Shown: in pieces, positions 10,919 through 18,825 of the stretch
How positions within the stretch are numbered: the stretch's first letter is position 1
Layout of the letters: every line of letters begins with the position of its first letter
DNA from: Mesorhizobium terrae
GTDB taxonomy: Bacteria > Pseudomonadota > Alphaproteobacteria > Rhizobiales > Rhizobiaceae
Length of the DNA stretch: 64,000 nucleotides
Direction: 5' to 3'
Assembly (NCBI RefSeq): GCF_008727715.1
Contig: NZ_CP044218.1
Coordinates: 3,365,501 to 3,429,500 of the forward strand
Program-made: the position numbers and the translations under genes
Notes under the pieces: generated by a model
Seen by the model: the letters and a program-made list of their open reading frames with translations, nothing else
Told to the model about the DNA's origin: nothing
Databases searched by the model: none

Positions 10919-11668
10919 TCAATCGGCCGGCCCGTCGTCGAGTGTCAGGTCGTGGCTTGCCCACTGGTCGCGCGGGATCTCCTTGCCGAGCAGGAATTCG
11001 AAGGCGACGACGGTCTTGAGATCCGGCGCGACGGTGCAATTGAATTTCAGTTCGTACCAATGGCGCTTGCTGCGCACCGCGCCGCCCTTGGCTTCCATCG
11101 CCCCGCCGGCAAGTTTCACCTCGGCCATGGCATAGGGGACGACGAGATCGGGTTGGAAATCGGCCCGCTGCTGGCGCACCTGCGCGAGTGCCTCGATGTC
11201 ACAGAGCTGGATGATGCGTTCCTGTGGCGCCAGAAGCGGCAAGGCGCGGCGCGCGCCGCGGCTGCGGGGATCGGCAAGCACACGGGCGGAATAGAATTTT
11301 TCGACCCAGATCATCGGTTGCGGGGCGGGCGCCGGCGGCGGGGTGGGGATAGCCGGTTGCTGCGCTGGCGCGTTGGGTGCCGTCTCGGATTTTGCGGCCG
11401 GAACAGGCTCGCTCGCTGGCGCGGGTCCAGGCGGCGGCGGCACGAAATCGACTTTGATACTTTCGATCGGCAATGGCTTGAGCGCAGGCGGCGTCGGCAA
11501 CAAGGCGAGTACCGTCAGCAACAGGAGATGCAGGAGGAAGGACGCGCCGACACCGAGCGGCAGGTCGGCGCGATCCGGTGGCACCGCAATTGCCGGCGCA
11601 CGGCCGAAGCCGCGGCCAGCGCTCGCGGCAAGGGCTACCGGTTCGATGGCGATGGGCGGAGCGCGCAA
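10919..11668 (-). CDS. DUF930 protein with TonB-like N-terminus
   Basis: A 249-residue protein with one N-terminal membrane helix (GVGASFLLHLLLLTVLALLP), a proline/alanine-rich periplasmic linker (VPPPPGPAPASEPVPAAKSE and PIPTPPPAPAPQP-like segments), and a C-terminal globular part with two cysteines (IQLCDIEALAQV and LKFNCTVAPDLKTVVAFEF) typical of DUF930. The topology resembles TonB, an inner-membrane anchor spanning the periplasm, but no TonB C-terminal motif is present. The start is a TTG at 11668 without an evident Shine-Dalgarno, so the first residues are uncertain. DUF930 is common in rhizobia and has no established function. Confidence 0.78.
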   Translation of the reverse strand: MRAPPIAIEPVALAASAGRGFGRAPAIAVPPDRADLPLGVGASFLLHLLLLTVLALLPTPPALKPLPIESIKVDFVPPPPGPAPASEPVPAAKSETAPNAPAQQPAIPTPPPAPAPQPMIWVEKFYSARVLADPRSRGARRALPLLAPQERIIQLCDIEALAQVRQQRADFQPDLVVPYAMAEVKLAGGAMEAKGGAVRSKRHWYELKFNCTVAPDLKTVVAFEFLLGKEIPRDQWASHDLTLDDGPAD

Positions 11669-11852
11669 GGAAGGGTTTCGTCAAAACGCGTGGACAGTGA
11701 CAGCCCGGACCCAAGGACAACTGTGCGGCAGTTTGGCGATGATGGGAAGCGGTGTCGTGCACCGTATGGCGGGCCATCCGCGCCGGGTGGCAGCGCGGCA
11801 GCCGGCATCCCGGCTGACAAACTGATTCAACACGCTGCGCGTTTGATTCTGG

Positions 11853-11880
11853 AAACCCGGCCAACTCATTGGCCGGGTTT
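11853..11880. terminator. Strong hairpin between convergent-facing units
   Basis: Perfect 12-bp stem AAACCCGGCCAA / TTGGCCGGGTTT with a CTCA loop, 15 bases beyond the stop of the lactonase-like gene. On the plus strand it is followed by CGCTTTT, on the minus strand there is no T run. Probably a terminator for the minus-strand gene ending at 11896. Confidence 0.65.
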
Positions 11881-11895
11881 CGCTTTTCGCCTTGC

Positions 11896-12729
11896 CTATT
11901 TCGCGCTGGCCGGGAAGGCCGCCAGTTTGGCGATGTCGTCCGCGTCGTGCTGGACGACGAGGGTGGCGCCGAGGGTTTTGGCCATCGACTGCAGCCGCGC
12001 CATCGAGGCGAGGCTGTCGGCGCGGTCGGTGTTGAAGGGCGGCACGCCACCGGTTTCGAACTGCTTCTCGAAATGAGCGACGTCGCCGGTGAGCAGCACC
12101 GGCCCATTCTTGGCCAGCCGCACCAGCAATGCGTGGCTGCCGGGCGTGTGGCCGGGAGCGGACAGCATGACGATGGAGCCATCGCCGAAGACATCCTTGT
12201 CGCCTTCGACCGCGTCCACCGGGGCGCCGCCGCTCAGCCACGGCGCCGCAAGGTCCGGCATGGCGCCGAAGGGCGGCGGGTTGGTCTTCAGCGCTTCGAA
12301 GTCGGCCTTGCCGATCATCAGGCGTGCCTTCGGGAAATCGGCGGCCTGGCCAAGATGATCGAAATGATAGTGGCTGATGCCGACCCGGGCGATGGCCTCC
12401 GGCTGGACGCCGATTTGCCTCAGCTGGTCCGGCAGGGTGCGATCGAGCGTCGGCGCCAGCGCTTGGTCGGCCGCCATCGGCTTGCCGAGCAGGGCAGCCG
12501 GCAGGCCGGTGTCCCACAGCATGTAATCGCCGTCGTGGCGAATGAGATAGCAGCTGTCGGTCAGTGTCTTCTTCTGGCCGGCATAAGCGAAGGTGTCTGA
12601 GAAGATGCTGAGGTCGTTGACCGCGATGCGGCCGCAGTCCAGGCGCCACAGTTCGATTTGCGGGGCGGCATCGGCGATCGCTGCCGTGCCTGAAAATGCG
12701 GCGGCGAGCATGAAGGTTTTGAAAATCAT
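11896..12729 (-). CDS. Exported MBL-fold hydrolase, N-acyl homoserine lactonase family
   Basis: A 277-residue metallo-beta-lactamase-fold protein. The metal motif HxHxDH is intact (H120, H122, D124, H125 in SHYHFDH), followed by SAPGHTPGSH and the bridging aspartate in LLTGDVAHF, as in AttM/AiiA-type lactonases. I chose the ATG at 12729 because it gives a clear signal peptide (MIFKTFMLAAAFSGTAAIAD). Known quorum-quenching lactonases are mostly cytoplasmic, so a periplasmic form may act on other lactones or esters. The frame is open to 12810. Quorum quenching is a possibility, not shown. A divergent AraC regulator starts 150 bases away. Confidence 0.85.
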   Translation of the reverse strand: MIFKTFMLAAAFSGTAAIADAAPQIELWRLDCGRIAVNDLSIFSDTFAYAGQKKTLTDSCYLIRHDGDYMLWDTGLPAALLGKPMAADQALAPTLDRTLPDQLRQIGVQPEAIARVGISHYHFDHLGQAADFPKARLMIGKADFEALKTNPPPFGAMPDLAAPWLSGGAPVDAVEGDKDVFGDGSIVMLSAPGHTPGSHALLVRLAKNGPVLLTGDVAHFEKQFETGGVPPFNTDRADSLASMARLQSMAKTLGATLVVQHDADDIAKLAAFPASAK

Positions 12730-12881
12730 TGTCTTCGGTCCTGCGTTGGTGACGATGGCAACGCCATCGCTGCGGGGTTTTACAGGCTTGGTCGCGCTGC
12801 TCGTGCCCAAGGCGCTCGGTTTCTGTGCCCGAAACGCTCAATTGCGTTGTGCCGCGGCGCGTGGTCGACTAGGCTCTCGCT

Positions 12882-13766
12882 ATGAACGACACGCCGCGTC
12901 GAAACCTTGCCGAGCGCCTGCTGAAGGCATTGCGGCCGCTTGCGCTCGATCCGGCGCGGCCACGCAAGCAGCCCGGCATGCACCCGCATGGCCGGCAATT
13001 GTTCAGCTATTGCTGCTTCACGTCGGAGCGGCTGGCCCGCGTCATCAATGAAAAGCCGATCATCGGCATCGTGCTCAGCGGTTCCAAGGAAATCTGGCTG
13101 GGCGATGCCGGGCAGCGCTTCGAGGCCGGCGATGTATTCGTGTTTCCGCACGGACGCGCCTTCGACGTGGTCAATGTGCCGTCGGAAACGACCGGCATCT
13201 ATGAATCGCTGATCGTCGAGATCGCGCGCATACCCGAATCCGTGCGCCGCCTCGGCCAGCCGCTGCGGGCGCCCGCCGCCGGGCTCGACCTACGCGTGCC
13301 GCTGACGGAGGAATTGGCCGACGCACTGCCCCATGCGGCGGTGGTCCTGGCCGCGTCCGGCCACGCTGGCGCCCTGGCCGAACACAGACTGGCCGAAGTG
13401 CTGCTTCTGCTGCGCGAGGTGCCGGCGGCGGCATGGCTGTTCGAGGTCTCGCTGGCCGAGCATGTCGCCTGGCTGATCGCCTCCGAACCGGCACGCCGCT
13501 GGACGGCGGAAGCGATCGGCCGCGCGCTTGGCATAGGTGCCTCGACGCTGCGGCGTCGGCTTGTCGAGGATGGCACGTCGCTGAGGGCGGTGCTGGCCGA
13601 CACGCGCATGCAGCTTGCCCACGACATCCTGGCCAAAGGCGAGGGCAACGTCACCGCCGCCATCGGCGCTGCGGGCTATGCCTCGCGCTCGCATTTCGGC
13701 CGTCAGTTCCGCGGCCGCTATGGCGCTTCGCCGAGCGCGGTGCGCCAGCAAGGTTCAACCGAATAG
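12882..13766 (+). CDS. AraC-family transcriptional regulator
   Basis: A 294-residue regulator with an N-terminal cupin-like sensing domain (GDVFVFPHGRAFDVVNVPSE) and a C-terminal double helix-turn-helix of the AraC/XylS type, residues about 195-288 (RWTAEAIGRALGIGASTLRRR and ASRSHFGRQFRGRYGASPSA). The LysE-type exporter gene starts only 19 bases after its stop, so the two probably form an operon and the regulator may control export in response to a small ligand. It is also divergent from the lactonase-like gene. Ligand unknown. Confidence 0.9.
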   Translation: MNDTPRRNLAERLLKALRPLALDPARPRKQPGMHPHGRQLFSYCCFTSERLARVINEKPIIGIVLSGSKEIWLGDAGQRFEAGDVFVFPHGRAFDVVNVPSETTGIYESLIVEIARIPESVRRLGQPLRAPAAGLDLRVPLTEELADALPHAAVVLAASGHAGALAEHRLAEVLLLLREVPAAAWLFEVSLAEHVAWLIASEPARRWTAEAIGRALGIGASTLRRRLVEDGTSLRAVLADTRMQLAHDILAKGEGNVTAAIGAAGYASRSHFGRQFRGRYGASPSAVRQQGSTE

Positions 13767-13785
13767 CAGATGTGAGGAGATTTCA

Positions 13786-14397
13786 GTGTCGCCGGAATTC
13801 CTGATCACCACCTTGATCATCGTCGCGTCGCCGGGCACCGGCGTCGTCTATACGCTTGCCGCCGGGCTGTCGCGCGGCGGGCGCGCCAGCGTGCTGGCCG
13901 CCTTTGCCTGTACGCTGGGCATCGTGCCGCATCTGATCGCCGCGCTGACCGGCCTGGCGGCGCTGCTGCATGCCAGCGCGGTTGCTTTCGAGATCGTCAA
14001 ATATGCGGGCGTCGCCTATCTGCTCTACATGGCCTGGCAGAGCCTGCGCGAACATGGCACGCTGAAGATCGAGGCCAAGCCCGATGCGCGCAGCGCGCGC
14101 CAGGTGTTGGTCGACGGCATCCTGATCAACCTGCTCAACCCAAAACTGTCGATCTTCTTCGTCGCCTTCCTGCCGCAGTTCATCGCGCCGACGGAACCGA
14201 ATGTGCTGTTGCGCATGCTGGAACTGTCGGGTGTGTTCATGGCGGCCACCTTCATCATCTTCGCCATCTACGGCCTGTGCGCGGCTTCGGTGCGCGACCG
14301 GATCGTCGGCAGCCCGCGGGTGATGACCTGGCTGAGGCGCAGCTTCGCCGCCGCCTTCGTGGCGCTGGGCGCGAAACTGGCGCTGACCGAGCGCTGA
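13786..14397 (+). CDS. LysE/RhtB-family translocator
   Basis: A 203-residue inner-membrane exporter of the LysE/RhtB family, which expels amino acids or related small molecules. The N-terminal pattern (FLITTLIIVASPGTGVVYTLAAG) carries the family's SPGP-like motif as SPGT, and the core motif NLLNPKLSIFFVAFLPQF is present. Six hydrophobic stretches fit the family. The start is a GTG at 13786 with GAGGAG upstream. It sits 19 bases after the AraC gene and is closed by a clear terminator at 14421. The substrate is not predictable from sequence. Confidence 0.9.
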   Translation: MSPEFLITTLIIVASPGTGVVYTLAAGLSRGGRASVLAAFACTLGIVPHLIAALTGLAALLHASAVAFEIVKYAGVAYLLYMAWQSLREHGTLKIEAKPDARSARQVLVDGILINLLNPKLSIFFVAFLPQFIAPTEPNVLLRMLELSGVFMAATFIIFAIYGLCAASVRDRIVGSPRVMTWLRRSFAAAFVALGAKLALTER

Positions 14398-14420
14398 GGG
14401 CGTCCATCGAAGCTTGGAGA

Positions 14421-14447
14421 AAAGGGCGGCGCGAGCCGCCCTTTTTG
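14421..14447 (+). terminator. Intrinsic terminator after lysE
   Basis: Perfect 10-bp stem AAAGGGCGGC / GCCGCCCTTT with a GCGA tetraloop followed by TT, ending the AraC-LysE unit. Confidence 0.9.
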
Positions 14448-14492
14448 CATTGGGACGCCGGATATCCGGATCAAGTGCCACTTCACGACGTG

Positions 14493-14570
14493 TAAGATGC
14501 ATCTTAAGATATATCTTGACTCTGATCGTGCATGCTCCTACTTAAGATATATCGTAAGACATAACTTAAG
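14493..14570 (+). promoter_or_regulatory. Cluster of AT-rich palindromes upstream of padR
   Basis: Several overlapping dyads in an A+T-rich 80-base patch: TAAGATGCATCTTA (14493-14506), AAGATATATCTT (14506-14517), CTTAAGATATATCGTAAG (14541-14558) and AACTTAAG (14563-14570). They share the core CTTAAGATATAT and end ten bases before the padR start. PadR-family repressors bind such dyads in their own promoters, so autoregulation is likely. Confidence 0.75.
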
Positions 14571-14579
14571 GAATTTCCA

Positions 14580-15233
14580 ATGCACAGACATCATTCATTC
14601 AGCGAACGTGCCGAGCAGGCATTCTGGCATATGGCCGGTCGTTTCGGCGGCGGGCGTGGCGGCCATGGTCCATTCGGCCACGGCCGGCGCGGCCATGGCG
14701 GACCGGGCGACGTGCTGCGCGCCGGCCGCATGTTCGGCGACGGCGATCTCAAGTTGATCGTGCTTTCGCTGCTCGCCGACGCGCCGCGCCACGGCTACGA
14801 CATCATCCGGGCGCTGGAAGAGCGTTCCAGCGGCATCTACAGCCCGAGCCCGGGCGTGATCTACCCGACGCTGACTTTCCTGGAAGAGGCCAGCTATGCC
14901 GTCTCGTCCGCCGACGGCGCCAAGAAGGTGTTTTCCATCACCGAGGCCGGCGCGGCGCATCTCGGCGAAAACCGCGACATGGTGGAGCGCGCGCTCGATC
15001 ATCTCGAGCGGGTCGGCGCCAAGATGGCCAAGGCCCGCGAATGGTTCGGCTGGGACGACGACCGCGAGCGGCATGGCCGCGACGACCGCCGCAATCCCGA
15101 ACTGCGCCTGCTGCGTCGCCGCCTGCGCGCGGCCCTGGCTGAAGTCATCGAGGCGCCGGCCGACAAGCAGGCCGAGGCCGCCAGTATCCTGAAGGATGCC
15201 GCCGAGGCACTGGAGGCGCTGGTGAAGCGCTAA
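14580..15233 (+). CDS. PadR-family transcriptional regulator
   Basis: A 217-residue PadR repressor. The first 45 residues are rich in Gly, His and Arg (GRFGGGRGGHGPFGHGRRGH), which could bind metal or nucleic acid. Then comes the winged helix (LKLIVLSLLADAPRHGYDII, SPSPGVIYPTLTFLEEASYA) and a C-terminal helical dimerisation region (RNPELRLLRRRLRAALAEVI). The ATG at 14580 follows AAGGAATTTCC. Its promoter is full of matching dyads, so it probably represses itself. No target gene on the same operon is visible; HlyU-like follows 150 bases later with its own ribosome-binding site. The His/Gly-rich tail resembles that of metal-responsive PadR proteins, but this is inference. Confidence 0.9.
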   Translation: MHRHHSFSERAEQAFWHMAGRFGGGRGGHGPFGHGRRGHGGPGDVLRAGRMFGDGDLKLIVLSLLADAPRHGYDIIRALEERSSGIYSPSPGVIYPTLTFLEEASYAVSSADGAKKVFSITEAGAAHLGENRDMVERALDHLERVGAKMAKAREWFGWDDDRERHGRDDRRNPELRLLRRRLRAALAEVIEAPADKQAEAASILKDAAEALEALVKR

Positions 15234-15382
15234 ACGATCCAGCGGCATTGTTGAAAACGGGCAGGCCGGCGAAAAGTGCCGTGCTTGCCCGTTGCCGTCT
15301 GGGCGGCTACTGAACGGTTGAGTTGGCAAGTCGAGGGCGAGTTCCAGCCCGCCATGCCCAGCAAAACCGGTGGAGGTCGCCC

Positions 15383-15679
15383 ATGTCCTTTCTGAAACGT
15401 CTTTTCGGTGGCGGCGCCAGCGAGCCGGAGGCATCGGGCAAGGGCAAGGTGGCGAAGGAGATCGAGCACAAGGGCTTTGTCATTGCCGCGACGCCCTACA
15501 AGTCCGATGGCGGCCAGTACCAGACCTGCGGCGTCATCTCCAAGGAGATCGACGGCGTGGTCAAGGAACACCGCTTCATTCGCGCCGACCGTTTCGCCGG
15601 GCTCGACGACGCCGTCGACATCTCGCTGAAGAAAGGCATTCAGCTGGTCGACGAGCAGGGCGAGCGCATTTTCGGTTAG
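15383..15679 (+). CDS. HlyU-family protein
   Basis: A 98-residue protein matching the HlyU family of small proteins, seen in alphaproteobacteria as stand-alone genes (EHKGFVIAATPYKSDGGQYQ, CGVISKEIDGVVKEHRFIRA). Unlike the ArsR-type HlyU of Vibrio, this family has no obvious helix-turn-helix; its role is unknown although often annotated as a transcriptional activator. The ATG at 15383 has TGGAGGT upstream. It is followed by an intergenic palindromic repeat rather than another gene. Confidence 0.82.
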   Translation: MSFLKRLFGGGASEPEASGKGKVAKEIEHKGFVIAATPYKSDGGQYQTCGVISKEIDGVVKEHRFIRADRFAGLDDAVDISLKKGIQLVDEQGERIFG

Positions 15680-15687
15680 GGTGCGCT

Positions 15688-15835
15688 GATATTCAAGCGA
15701 GGCCGGCCTGCAAATGGCGGCCTTCTGCGCTTCCGGTGCTCACGTACTTCAATGTATGCTGCGCTCCGGTTCTCGAAATCCGCCATTTTCGGCTCGGCCT
15801 GCCTTGAATCTCAACGCACCCCAAGCCTCACTCAG
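15688..15835. repeat. Intergenic palindromic repeat, copy A
   Basis: An imperfect long inverted repeat: ATTCAAG ... GGCC at the left is mirrored by GGCC ... CTTGAAT at the right, with a central GTGCTCACGTACTTCAATG segment. The same layout with related sequence recurs at 21742-21863. Such elements are common between genes in rhizobia and are not coding. Confidence 0.7.
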
Positions 15836-15850
15836 ATCTCCAAAAACGAC

Positions 15851-15880
15851 AACAGCCGCCGTGTCGCCACGGCGGCTGTT
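15851..15880 (-). terminator. azoR terminator
   Basis: Perfect 13-bp stem AACAGCCGCCGTG / CACGGCGGCTGTT with a TCGC loop. On the minus strand it is followed by GTCGTTTTTGG. It lies 17 bases after the azoR stop. Confidence 0.88.
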
Positions 15881-15897
15881 GCGTTGGTCGACCTTGA

Positions 15898-16545
15898 TCA
15901 GGCCGCGGCAGCCGAGAGAGCAATTTCGGTAGCCGAGGCAGCGATGGCGTCGACCTGTTTCCCGGCATTGGCAAGGGCAGCCTTCACGGCATCCTCGCCC
16001 ATGCCAACGCCCTCGACGCGGATGACCTCGACGTCGGTCATGCCGTTGAAGGCGAGCACGCTCTTCAGATAGGGCACTGCGAAGTCCATCACCGCGGCCG
16101 GGCCTTCGGAATAGATGCCGCCGGAAGCCAGCACGACATAGACCTTCTTGCCGGTGACCAGGCCCTTCGGACCGTTGGCGGTGTAGGAAAAGGTCTTGCC
16201 CGAACGCGAGATGTGGTCGACCCACGACTTCAGCGTCGAGGAAATCGAGAAGTTGATGAAGCCGGTGGCAAGCACGATGTGGTCGGCGGCGAACAGTTCG
16301 TCGACGGCGACATCGGAGACGCTGACCAGGTCGGTCTGGCGCGGCGTGCGGGCTTCAGCCGGCGTGTAGATGCCGGTGGCGTAGTCAGGCTCGATATGCG
16401 GCAGCGGGTTGGCGACGAGGTCGCGGGTGGTGACGGTGGAGCCCGGCAGGGCGGCCTGCAGCTTGGTGGCAAGTTCGGTGGCGACGCGGGTGGAATGCGA
16501 GGCAGCGCCGCGCGGGCTCGAAGTGACGAGAAGGATGTTGGACAT
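15898..16545 (-). CDS. azoR: FMN-dependent NADH:quinone oxidoreductase / azoreductase AzoR
   Basis: A 215-residue flavodoxin-fold oxidoreductase that reduces quinones and azo compounds with NADH. The phosphate-binding N-terminal loop (NILLVTSSPRGAASHSTRVA), the mid-protein INFSISSTLKSWVDHISRSG and the isoalloxazine loop VVLASGGIYSEGPAAVMDF are typical of AzoR. The ATG at 16545 has CGGAGAG upstream on the minus strand. A LysR regulator is divergently encoded 120 bases away, the usual arrangement for LysR-controlled quinone or electrophile detoxification genes. A strong terminator follows. Confidence 0.92.
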   Translation of the reverse strand: MSNILLVTSSPRGAASHSTRVATELATKLQAALPGSTVTTRDLVANPLPHIEPDYATGIYTPAEARTPRQTDLVSVSDVAVDELFAADHIVLATGFINFSISSTLKSWVDHISRSGKTFSYTANGPKGLVTGKKVYVVLASGGIYSEGPAAVMDFAVPYLKSVLAFNGMTDVEVIRVEGVGMGEDAVKAALANAGKQVDAIAASATEIALSAAAA

Positions 16546-16665
16546 TTTTGCTCTCCGTTGGTGATGGCGGACAACCGCCTGATTTCGGAGACAGAGATAA
16601 TCCTCGACACTCATCCAAAAAATTGGGAAAATATGTATCGAATGTATCCAGAAAATGGATAAGCC

Positions 16666-17673
16666 ATGCAGGCGAACCCGACCCTTGACCAGTTGCAGGT
16701 GTTCCTGGCGGTAGCTGAGACCGGCAGCTTCTCCCGCGCTGCCCGCCACCTCAACCGCGCCCAATCAGTGATCAGCTATACGATCGCCAATCTGGAGGGA
16801 CAGCTGGAACTCAAATTGTTCACGCGCGAAGGCACGCGTGAACCGACGCTGACGGCCGAGGGCAAGGCGATGCTGGCCGATGCACGGCGCATGATCGGCG
16901 TGCTGCAGGACATCCGCGCCCGCGCGGACGGGCTGAAGCGCGGCCTGGAAGCCGAACTGGCGATCGCCGTCGACGTGACGGTGCCTTCACCGGCGCTGGT
17001 CAGGACACTCGCCGCCTTTGAGGTGGAGTTTCCGTCGGTGTCGCTGAAACTCAATGTCGGAGCGCTCGGCGTGATCTGGGACCAGCTGGCGCAGCGGCTC
17101 AGCGATCTCAGTTTCGGCGGCCAACCGCAAACGCTCGGCGACGAATTGGTGTCGGTGCGCGTCGGCGATGCCTCGATGACGCCGGTCGCGGCACCCGGCC
17201 ACCCGCTTGCCACCTACCAGGGCAGGGTGCCGCTGTCGGAAGTGCGCGAGCATATCCAGCTCGTCGTTTCCGATGTCAGCAAGATCACCGAGGGCAAGGA
17301 GTTCAGCGTCTTCGCCTACCGCACCTGGCGCATGACCGACATGTCGACCAAGCGCGACCTAATCCTGTCCGGTCTCGGCTGGGGCGGCCTGCCAACCTGG
17401 ATGATCCTTGAGGATGTGTCGGCTGGCCGGCTCAAGATCCTCGACCTCGAACCCTATCCGGAGCGGCCTTATCCGCTGCACGCCTTCTACCGGGCCGACA
17501 CGCCGCCGGGACCAGCGGGAAGCTGGCTGATCGAGCGGTTCAAAGAGGAATTGCCGAAGGTCTGTTCGACATTGCAGCATATGAGCGAACGCGAGGAGCG
17601 GCTGAGGGCGGCTCAAGAGCCTGACGGACTGCGCATCAGCCCGTCGATGACGGCGGCAAGCACCGCCCGGTAG
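16666..17673 (+). CDS. LysR-family regulator (of azoR, inferred)
   Basis: A 335-residue LysR-type regulator. The helix-turn-helix occupies residues 8-65 (LDQLQVFLAVAETGSFSRAA, RAQSVISYTIANLEGQLELK) and is followed by a periplasmic-binding-protein-like effector domain. It is divergent from azoR with about 120 bases between, so it probably regulates azoR. Its last 61 bases overlap the 3' end of the TetR gene on the opposite strand, so the final 20 residues (ending [12 protein letters not shown]) are encoded antisense to TetR; this tail is unlikely to be functionally constrained. Confidence 0.92.
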   Translation: MQANPTLDQLQVFLAVAETGSFSRAARHLNRAQSVISYTIANLEGQLELKLFTREGTREPTLTAEGKAMLADARRMIGVLQDIRARADGLKRGLEAELAIAVDVTVPSPALVRTLAAFEVEFPSVSLKLNVGALGVIWDQLAQRLSDLSFGGQPQTLGDELVSVRVGDASMTPVAAPGHPLATYQGRVPLSEVREHIQLVVSDVSKITEGKEFSVFAYRTWRMTDMSTKRDLILSGLGWGGLPTWMILEDVSAGRLKILDLEPYPERPYPLHAFYRADTPPGPAGSWLIERFKEELPKVCSTLQHMSEREERLRAAQEPDGLRISPSMTAASTAR

Positions 17674-18218
17674 TCGTCGGGGGAACCACCGGCGTCGACG
17701 GCAAGGGCGGCGCGGTCGAAGGCCGCGCCCAGCAGCGATGTCAGCGCATCCAGGGGCAATCTCGGCAGGTCGCCGGCGCGCATCGTCGCCGCCAGACCTT
17801 CGCGCAGGGTGCGGTTGCCATGACGGGCGTCGATGGCGTCCATCTCGGCACGGCCGAGTACGGCAGGGCCGTCGACCAGGAGCAGACGGGTGCGACCGGG
17901 CACGCCCATGGCGCCGATATAGGCTTCGCCGCCGGCAAGCAGCGCATCGCGCGCCGATAGCGTGGTGGGCGCGGTCCGCTCGATCTCGGCGGCGACCGCG
18001 GCCGCCTCGGCATCGACCACGGCGCGGAACAGCGCCTGCTTGTCGACGAAGTGGTGGTAGAGCGCGCCGCGCGTGAGGCCGGCGGCCGCCACGATCTCCG
18101 GCGTGCCGGTCTCGGCATAGGATTTTTCCGTGAAAAGCCGGCGCGCGGCGGCGATCAGGTCGCTGCGCGTGGCCTCGGTGCGGTCGCGGTTGGAACGGCG
18201 CGGATTGGCCACTTGCAT
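17613..18218 (-). CDS. TetR-family repressor
   Basis: A 201-residue TetR repressor. The N-terminal helix-turn-helix is clear ([40 protein letters not shown]) and the remainder is a helical ligand-binding domain. Its ATG at 18218 lies within the first of two similar dyads that fill the space to the divergent VOC gene, so it probably represses both itself and that gene. The 3' end overlaps the LysR gene convergently by 61 bases. Confidence 0.93.
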   Translation of the reverse strand: MQVANPRRSNRDRTEATRSDLIAAARRLFTEKSYAETGTPEIVAAAGLTRGALYHHFVDKQALFRAVVDAEAAAVAAEIERTAPTTLSARDALLAGGEAYIGAMGVPGRTRLLLVDGPAVLGRAEMDAIDARHGNRTLREGLAATMRAGDLPRLPLDALTSLLGAAFDRAALAVDAGGSPDDYRAVLAAVIDGLMRSPSGS

Positions 18219-18263
18219 ACATGCAGCCTGTATGTTATTTCGATCTACATGCAGACTGTATGT
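18216..18263. promoter_or_regulatory. Paired TetR operators
   Basis: Two near-identical dyads, CATACATGCAGCCTGTATG (18216-18234) and TACATGCAGACTGTATGT (18246-18263), about 29-30 bases apart, sit between the tetR start and the VOC gene. The first overlaps the tetR start codon. This is the usual picture of a self-regulating TetR pair. Confidence 0.8.
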
Positions 18264-18286
18264 TTATTTCAAGAGGAAGAAAAGCC

Positions 18287-18712
18287 ATGAAAACCACCAG
18301 CTATTATCCCGTATTGATGACCGGCGACGTGGCCGGCACCACGGCGTTCTATGTCGAGCATTTCCGCTTCAGGCCGCTGTTCGAAAGCGACTGGTACGTG
18401 CATCTGCAATCGTCCGAGGACAAACGTGTCAATCTCGGCATCGTGCAGGGCGACCACGAGACGATCCCGGCGGAAGGGCGCGGCCGTGCCTCCGGTCTGC
18501 TGATCAATTTCGAGGTAAAGGATGTCGACGCCGTGCATGAGCGCCTTGTCGCGGCCGGCCTGCCGATCCTGCGCTCGCTGCGCGACGAGGCGTTCGGTCA
18601 GCGCCACTTCATCACCCGCGACCCCAATGGCGTGCTGATCGACGTGATCAGGCCGATCCCGCCGAGCGAGGAGTTTCTGCCGCAGTTCGCGCCGGAGGCA
18701 GTCGGCGTCTGA
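18287..18712 (+). CDS. VOC (glyoxalase/bleomycin resistance) family protein
   Basis: A 141-residue vicinal-oxygen-chelate protein with one and a half visible beta-alpha-beta modules ([60 protein letters not shown]). Members bind metal and act as lyases, dioxygenases or drug-binding proteins. The ATG at 18287 has AAGAGGAAGAAAAG upstream. Divergent from the TetR repressor across two operators, so likely induced by the TetR ligand; a resistance or detoxification role is inference. Confidence 0.9.
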   Translation: MKTTSYYPVLMTGDVAGTTAFYVEHFRFRPLFESDWYVHLQSSEDKRVNLGIVQGDHETIPAEGRGRASGLLINFEVKDVDAVHERLVAAGLPILRSLRDEAFGQRHFITRDPNGVLIDVIRPIPPSEEFLPQFAPEAVGV

Positions 18713-18797
18713 GCGGACCAGTTTGACAGCAGTTGTCGGCAGTCTACGGGTTGCCGATCCGGCCAAGATGACATCGTCCCGACGAACGACCTATGGT

Positions 18798-18823
18798 GGG
18801 CCCGGCGAACAACCGGGCCCTTT
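18798..18823 (+). terminator. Hairpin between the VOC and arginase-like genes
   Basis: Stem GGGCCCGG / CCGGGCCC with a seven-base loop, followed by TTTCC. It ends three bases before the ATG at 18826. It argues against the alternative ATG at 18793, which would place the hairpin inside the coding region. Confidence 0.6.
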
Positions 18824-18825
18824 CC

